A program made the position numbers and the translations under genes. Positions 7,015 through 9,202 of a stretch of 9,202 bases of DNA are shown one piece after another. The notes under the pieces were generated by a model. It did no database searches. It was not told the DNA's origin and saw only the letters and a program-made list of their open reading frames with translations. The DNA comes from Salinimicrobium sp964572365 (GTDB lineage: Bacteria; Bacteroidota; Bacteroidia; Flavobacteriales; Flavobacteriaceae), in the NCBI GenBank assembly GCA_964572365.1, contig CAZNFK010000086.1:1-9202 (forward strand). The letters are read 5' to 3'. Numbering within the stretch: position 1 is the first letter of the stretch; each line of letters starts with the position of its first letter.

Positions 7015-7983
7015 GTGCCCAGCAAGAAGTTCATAAATTTCGCAAAGACCACACTCCCACTCCTGTTGGGAGTTTTTTTGATTTGGTATTCTTTAAGCAG
7101 CGCGAGCCCGGCCGAAAGAGAGGAACTTTGGAACAACATACTGCTGGCCGACCTAAAATGGGTTTTCCTATCCCTTTTCTTCGGATTACTTTCCCATGCT
7201 TCACGGGCTTACAGGTGGAAATACCTGCTTGAACCAATGGGCTATCAACCCCAGTTCGCGAACAGTTTTATGGCCGTGATGGGAGGTTATCTCGCCAACC
7301 TGGGGGTTCCCCGGTCCGGAGAAGTACTACGTGGAGCTACTATTTCAACTTACGAAGACATTCCTTTCGAAAAAGCTTTTGGAACCATTGTTTCTGAAAG
7401 AATCGCCGATCTTGTGATGCTCATGCTTATTGTCATTGCCGGACTGCTCATCCAAACCGAAGGAATTCTGAACTATTTTGAAAATCACGACATCAATCCC
7501 TTTGTGACCATAGGTACCGTTTTTCTTGCGGTTATCTTGGGAATATTCCTCCTGAAGCTGGTCAAAAGTTCCCAACACAAGATAATGGTCAAGGTCAGGA
7601 ATTTCGCCAGAGGACTTTTGGAGGGAATGAGAAGCATTGTCAAAATGAAACGCAAGAAGGAATTCATCTTTCATACGGTGTTCATCTGGGTCATGTACCT
7701 GTTGATGTTCTACGTAATTAAGTTTGCAATTCCTGAGACCACTCCCCTTTCAATTGCGGGAATTATGGCCGCCTTTATTGTAGGTTCTTTTGCCATCTCC
7801 ACAACCAATGGCGGAATTGGAGTTTACCCCATAGCTATGGGAGCCGTTCTGCTGCTTTTTGGAGTCAATCAACAGGCGGGAGAAGCCTTCGGCTGGATCG
7901 TGTGGGGCTCTCAAACCGTGTTAGTTATACTTTTAGGAGGCTTCTCTTTATTATTCCTTCCGATTTTTAATCAGAAGAAATAA
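7015..7983 (+). CDS. UPF0104 / lysylphosphatidylglycerol synthase-like transmembrane protein
   Basis: A 322-residue integral membrane protein with about seven to nine predicted helices, by eye near 11-29, 46-60, 84-98, 130-147, 165-183, 220-238, 246-262, 268-284 and 292-316. NLGVPRSGEVLRG (95-107) and STTNGGIGVYP (262-272) are characteristic of the UPF0104 / LPG_synthase_TM family. That family is related to the membrane part of MprF but lacks its soluble aminoacyl-transferase domain, so lysyl-PG synthesis cannot be assumed; a lipid-flipping or transport role is possible. I accept the GTG start at 7015 because the next in-frame ATG would remove the first two helices. The gene abuts panD with no gap and probably shares its mRNA. 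There is no obvious functional link to pantothenate synthesis. Confidence 0.88.
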   Translation: MPSKKFINFAKTTLPLLLGVFLIWYSLSSASPAEREELWNNILLADLKWVFLSLFFGLLSHASRAYRWKYLLEPMGYQPQFANSFMAVMGGYLANLGVPRSGEVLRGATISTYEDIPFEKAFGTIVSERIADLVMLMLIVIAGLLIQTEGILNYFENHDINPFVTIGTVFLAVILGIFLLKLVKSSQHKIMVKVRNFARGLLEGMRSIVKMKRKKEFIFHTVFIWVMYLLMFYVIKFAIPETTPLSIAGIMAAFIVGSFAISTTNGGIGVYPIAMGAVLLLFGVNQQAGEAFGWIVWGSQTVLVILLGGFSLLFLPIFNQKK

Positions 7984-8020
7984 TTATATATTGCTTCACA
8001 AATCAACACCCCCCAAACCT

Positions 8021-9166
8021 ATGTCAAAAATTTACCTTTTTGTAGCTATTTTTTTTGTCACTCACTTCACTACTTCCCAGGCCATCTACAAGTCGATAGA
8101 TTCCCGGATCCTGGGGCAGGAAAGACAAATCAAGATCCAACTTCCACGGAATTACGAAAAAAACACCGAAAAACATTACCCGGTGATCCTGGTCCTCGAC
8201 GGGGATTACCTTTTTGAACCCATTGCCGGGAACGTAGATTTCTTTTCTTACTGGGATGATATTCCCGAAGCAATTGTAATAGGAATCAACCAGGCCGGAA
8301 GCCGAAGAGCCGACACGTTTGCAGATGACATCCAGTACTTCCCGTCAAAATCGGGAAAGAATTTCTTCGATTTTATAGGGGCAGAACTTTTTCCTTTTAT
8401 CAACAGTACCTACAGGACCACAAATTTCAATGTGATCGCAGGCCATGATCTCACAGCTAATTTCGCTAATTTCTACCTGTTCAAGGACAGACCGCTTTTC
8501 CAAGCATACATCAACCTTAGCCCCGATCTTTCACCTCAAATGGCGGGTAGATTATATCAGGCCCTTGGAAGCACAGGGTCTCAAAAATGGTTCTACCTGG
8601 CAACCGCGTCCAATGATGTAGCCGAATTAAAAAGATCTATTGAGCAGTTGCACCTTCAGTTAAATACCATTGAAAACGACAACCTGTATTACACTTTTGA
8701 CAATTTTGACAAACCTTTTCACTATTCTTTGGTGGCGCATGCCATCCCAAGAGCGCTTGAACAGATCTTTGCTTCTTACAAGCCCATCAATTTAGAGGAG
8801 TACGAAGAGCTGAAAACAGATGACTCCTCTCCATTAGCCTATTTAAATAAAAAATACGGAACCATTAAAAACCTGTATGGTGTGAACCTGCCGGTAAGGC
8901 TTAACGACTTTCTTGCTGTAGGCAAGGCCATTGAACATAAAGAGAACTGGGACGAGCTAAAAGAACTGGGAGAAATGGCACTTAAACAGGACCCCGATTC
9001 CATGTTGGGCAGCTACTACCTGGCAAAATCTCTTGAAGAAAGAGGAAAGACAAAGAAAGCTATGCAAATGTATGAAAGTGCCTATGATAAAAAGGAAGCC
9101 GGGTTTATCACGGCCGATTTCATGATTCGCAAAGCAGAACTTATCAAAAAAGACTTCGGATACTAA
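8021..9166 (+). CDS. Exported alpha/beta-hydrolase (esterase D-like) protein with TPR-like C-terminus; nucleophile Ser replaced by Asp
   Basis: A 381-residue protein. Residues 1-21 form a signal peptide (hydrophobic KIYLFVAIFFVTHF, likely cleavage after SQA), so it is periplasmic or secreted. RQIKIQLPRNY (35-45), YPVILVLDGDYLF (53-65) and the following sheet resemble the putative esterase family PF00756 (Fes/esterase D type). The nucleophile elbow reads AGHDLT (140-145) where GHSxGG is expected: Asp143 sits at the Ser position. His234 in KPFHYSL is a candidate catalytic His. The C-terminal part (about 300-377) looks like a TPR helix pair (LGEMALKQDPDSMLGSYYLA then GKTKKAMQMYESAYDKKEAG). An upstream in-frame TTG at 7991 would bury the signal peptide, so I chose the ATG. 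It lies 37 bp after the UPF0104 gene and abuts radA. It may be a pseudo-esterase or an Asp-nucleophile hydrolase; the substrate is unknown. Confidence 0.82.
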   Translation: MSKIYLFVAIFFVTHFTTSQAIYKSIDSRILGQERQIKIQLPRNYEKNTEKHYPVILVLDGDYLFEPIAGNVDFFSYWDDIPEAIVIGINQAGSRRADTFADDIQYFPSKSGKNFFDFIGAELFPFINSTYRTTNFNVIAGHDLTANFANFYLFKDRPLFQAYINLSPDLSPQMAGRLYQALGSTGSQKWFYLATASNDVAELKRSIEQLHLQLNTIENDNLYYTFDNFDKPFHYSLVAHAIPRALEQIFASYKPINLEEYEELKTDDSSPLAYLNKKYGTIKNLYGVNLPVRLNDFLAVGKAIEHKENWDELKELGEMALKQDPDSMLGSYYLAKSLEERGKTKKAMQMYESAYDKKEAGFITADFMIRKAELIKKDFGY

Positions 9167-9202
9167 ATGGCCAAAACAAAAACTTCCTTTTTCTGCCAGA
9201 AT
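9167..9202 (+). CDS. radA: DNA repair protein RadA, first 12 codons only
   Basis: Only MAKTKTSFFCQN is visible before the window ends. The start and the first Cys fit the N-terminal zinc finger of RadA, a RecA-like ATPase that helps branch migration in recombinational repair, whose proteins typically begin MAK..(T/S)xFxCQxCG. The ATG follows the stop of the preceding gene directly (TAAATG), so it is probably the next gene of the operon. With so little sequence the call rests on this N-terminal pattern. Confidence 0.7.
   Translation, partial: MAKTKTSFFCQN

Noticed and set aside
7991..8020. N-terminal extension of the esterase-like protein from a TTG start
   Set aside because: It would place ten polar and Pro-rich residues before the signal peptide; the ATG at 8021 gives a standard signal sequence.

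Overview
The window looks like ordinary chromosomal DNA from a member of the Bacteroidota, most probably family Flavobacteriaceae. The evidence is that gene starts mostly lack a Shine-Dalgarno sequence, promoter-like boxes fit the Bacteroidota TAnnTTTG consensus, a DUF4270 lipoprotein is present, and atpD stands apart from the other F1 ATPase genes. I see no mobile element, CRISPR array, tRNA, rRNA or prophage. Coding density is very high; the largest non-coding gap is 248 bp.

Minus-strand half (1-5699), read right to left. A short single-domain protein related to the N-terminal half of glycogen/starch synthase (GT5) comes first. It is followed after 25 bp by a DUF4270 lipoprotein and after another 13 bp by glmS, which makes glucosamine-6-phosphate. 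The tight spacing suggests one operon, closed by a strong hairpin terminator at 1387-1424. Next comes atpD (F1 ATP synthase beta subunit) with its own likely promoter, a leader of roughly 90 nt and a good ribosome binding site. It runs off the left edge of the window.

Plus-strand half (5809-9202). Genes panC and panD (pantothenate/CoA synthesis) are followed by an UPF0104-type multi-pass membrane protein, a secreted alpha/beta-hydrolase-like protein with a TPR-like tail, and the first 12 codons of radA (DNA repair). Gaps are 6, 0, 37 and 0 bp, so this too looks like one transcription unit. The two operons diverge from 5700-5808, where two back-to-back TAnnTTTG boxes are visible.

Most of the window is housekeeping and its functions are clear. 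The less ordinary points are two probable divergent or inactive enzymes. The GT5-like protein has lost the KxGGL nucleotide-sugar motif and the whole second GT-B domain. The esterase-like protein has Asp in place of the nucleophilic Ser (GHDLT where GHSxG is expected). The linkage of the GT5-like protein, an exported lipoprotein and GlmS hints at a role in envelope glycan metabolism, but that is inference. I found no clear-cut novel system.
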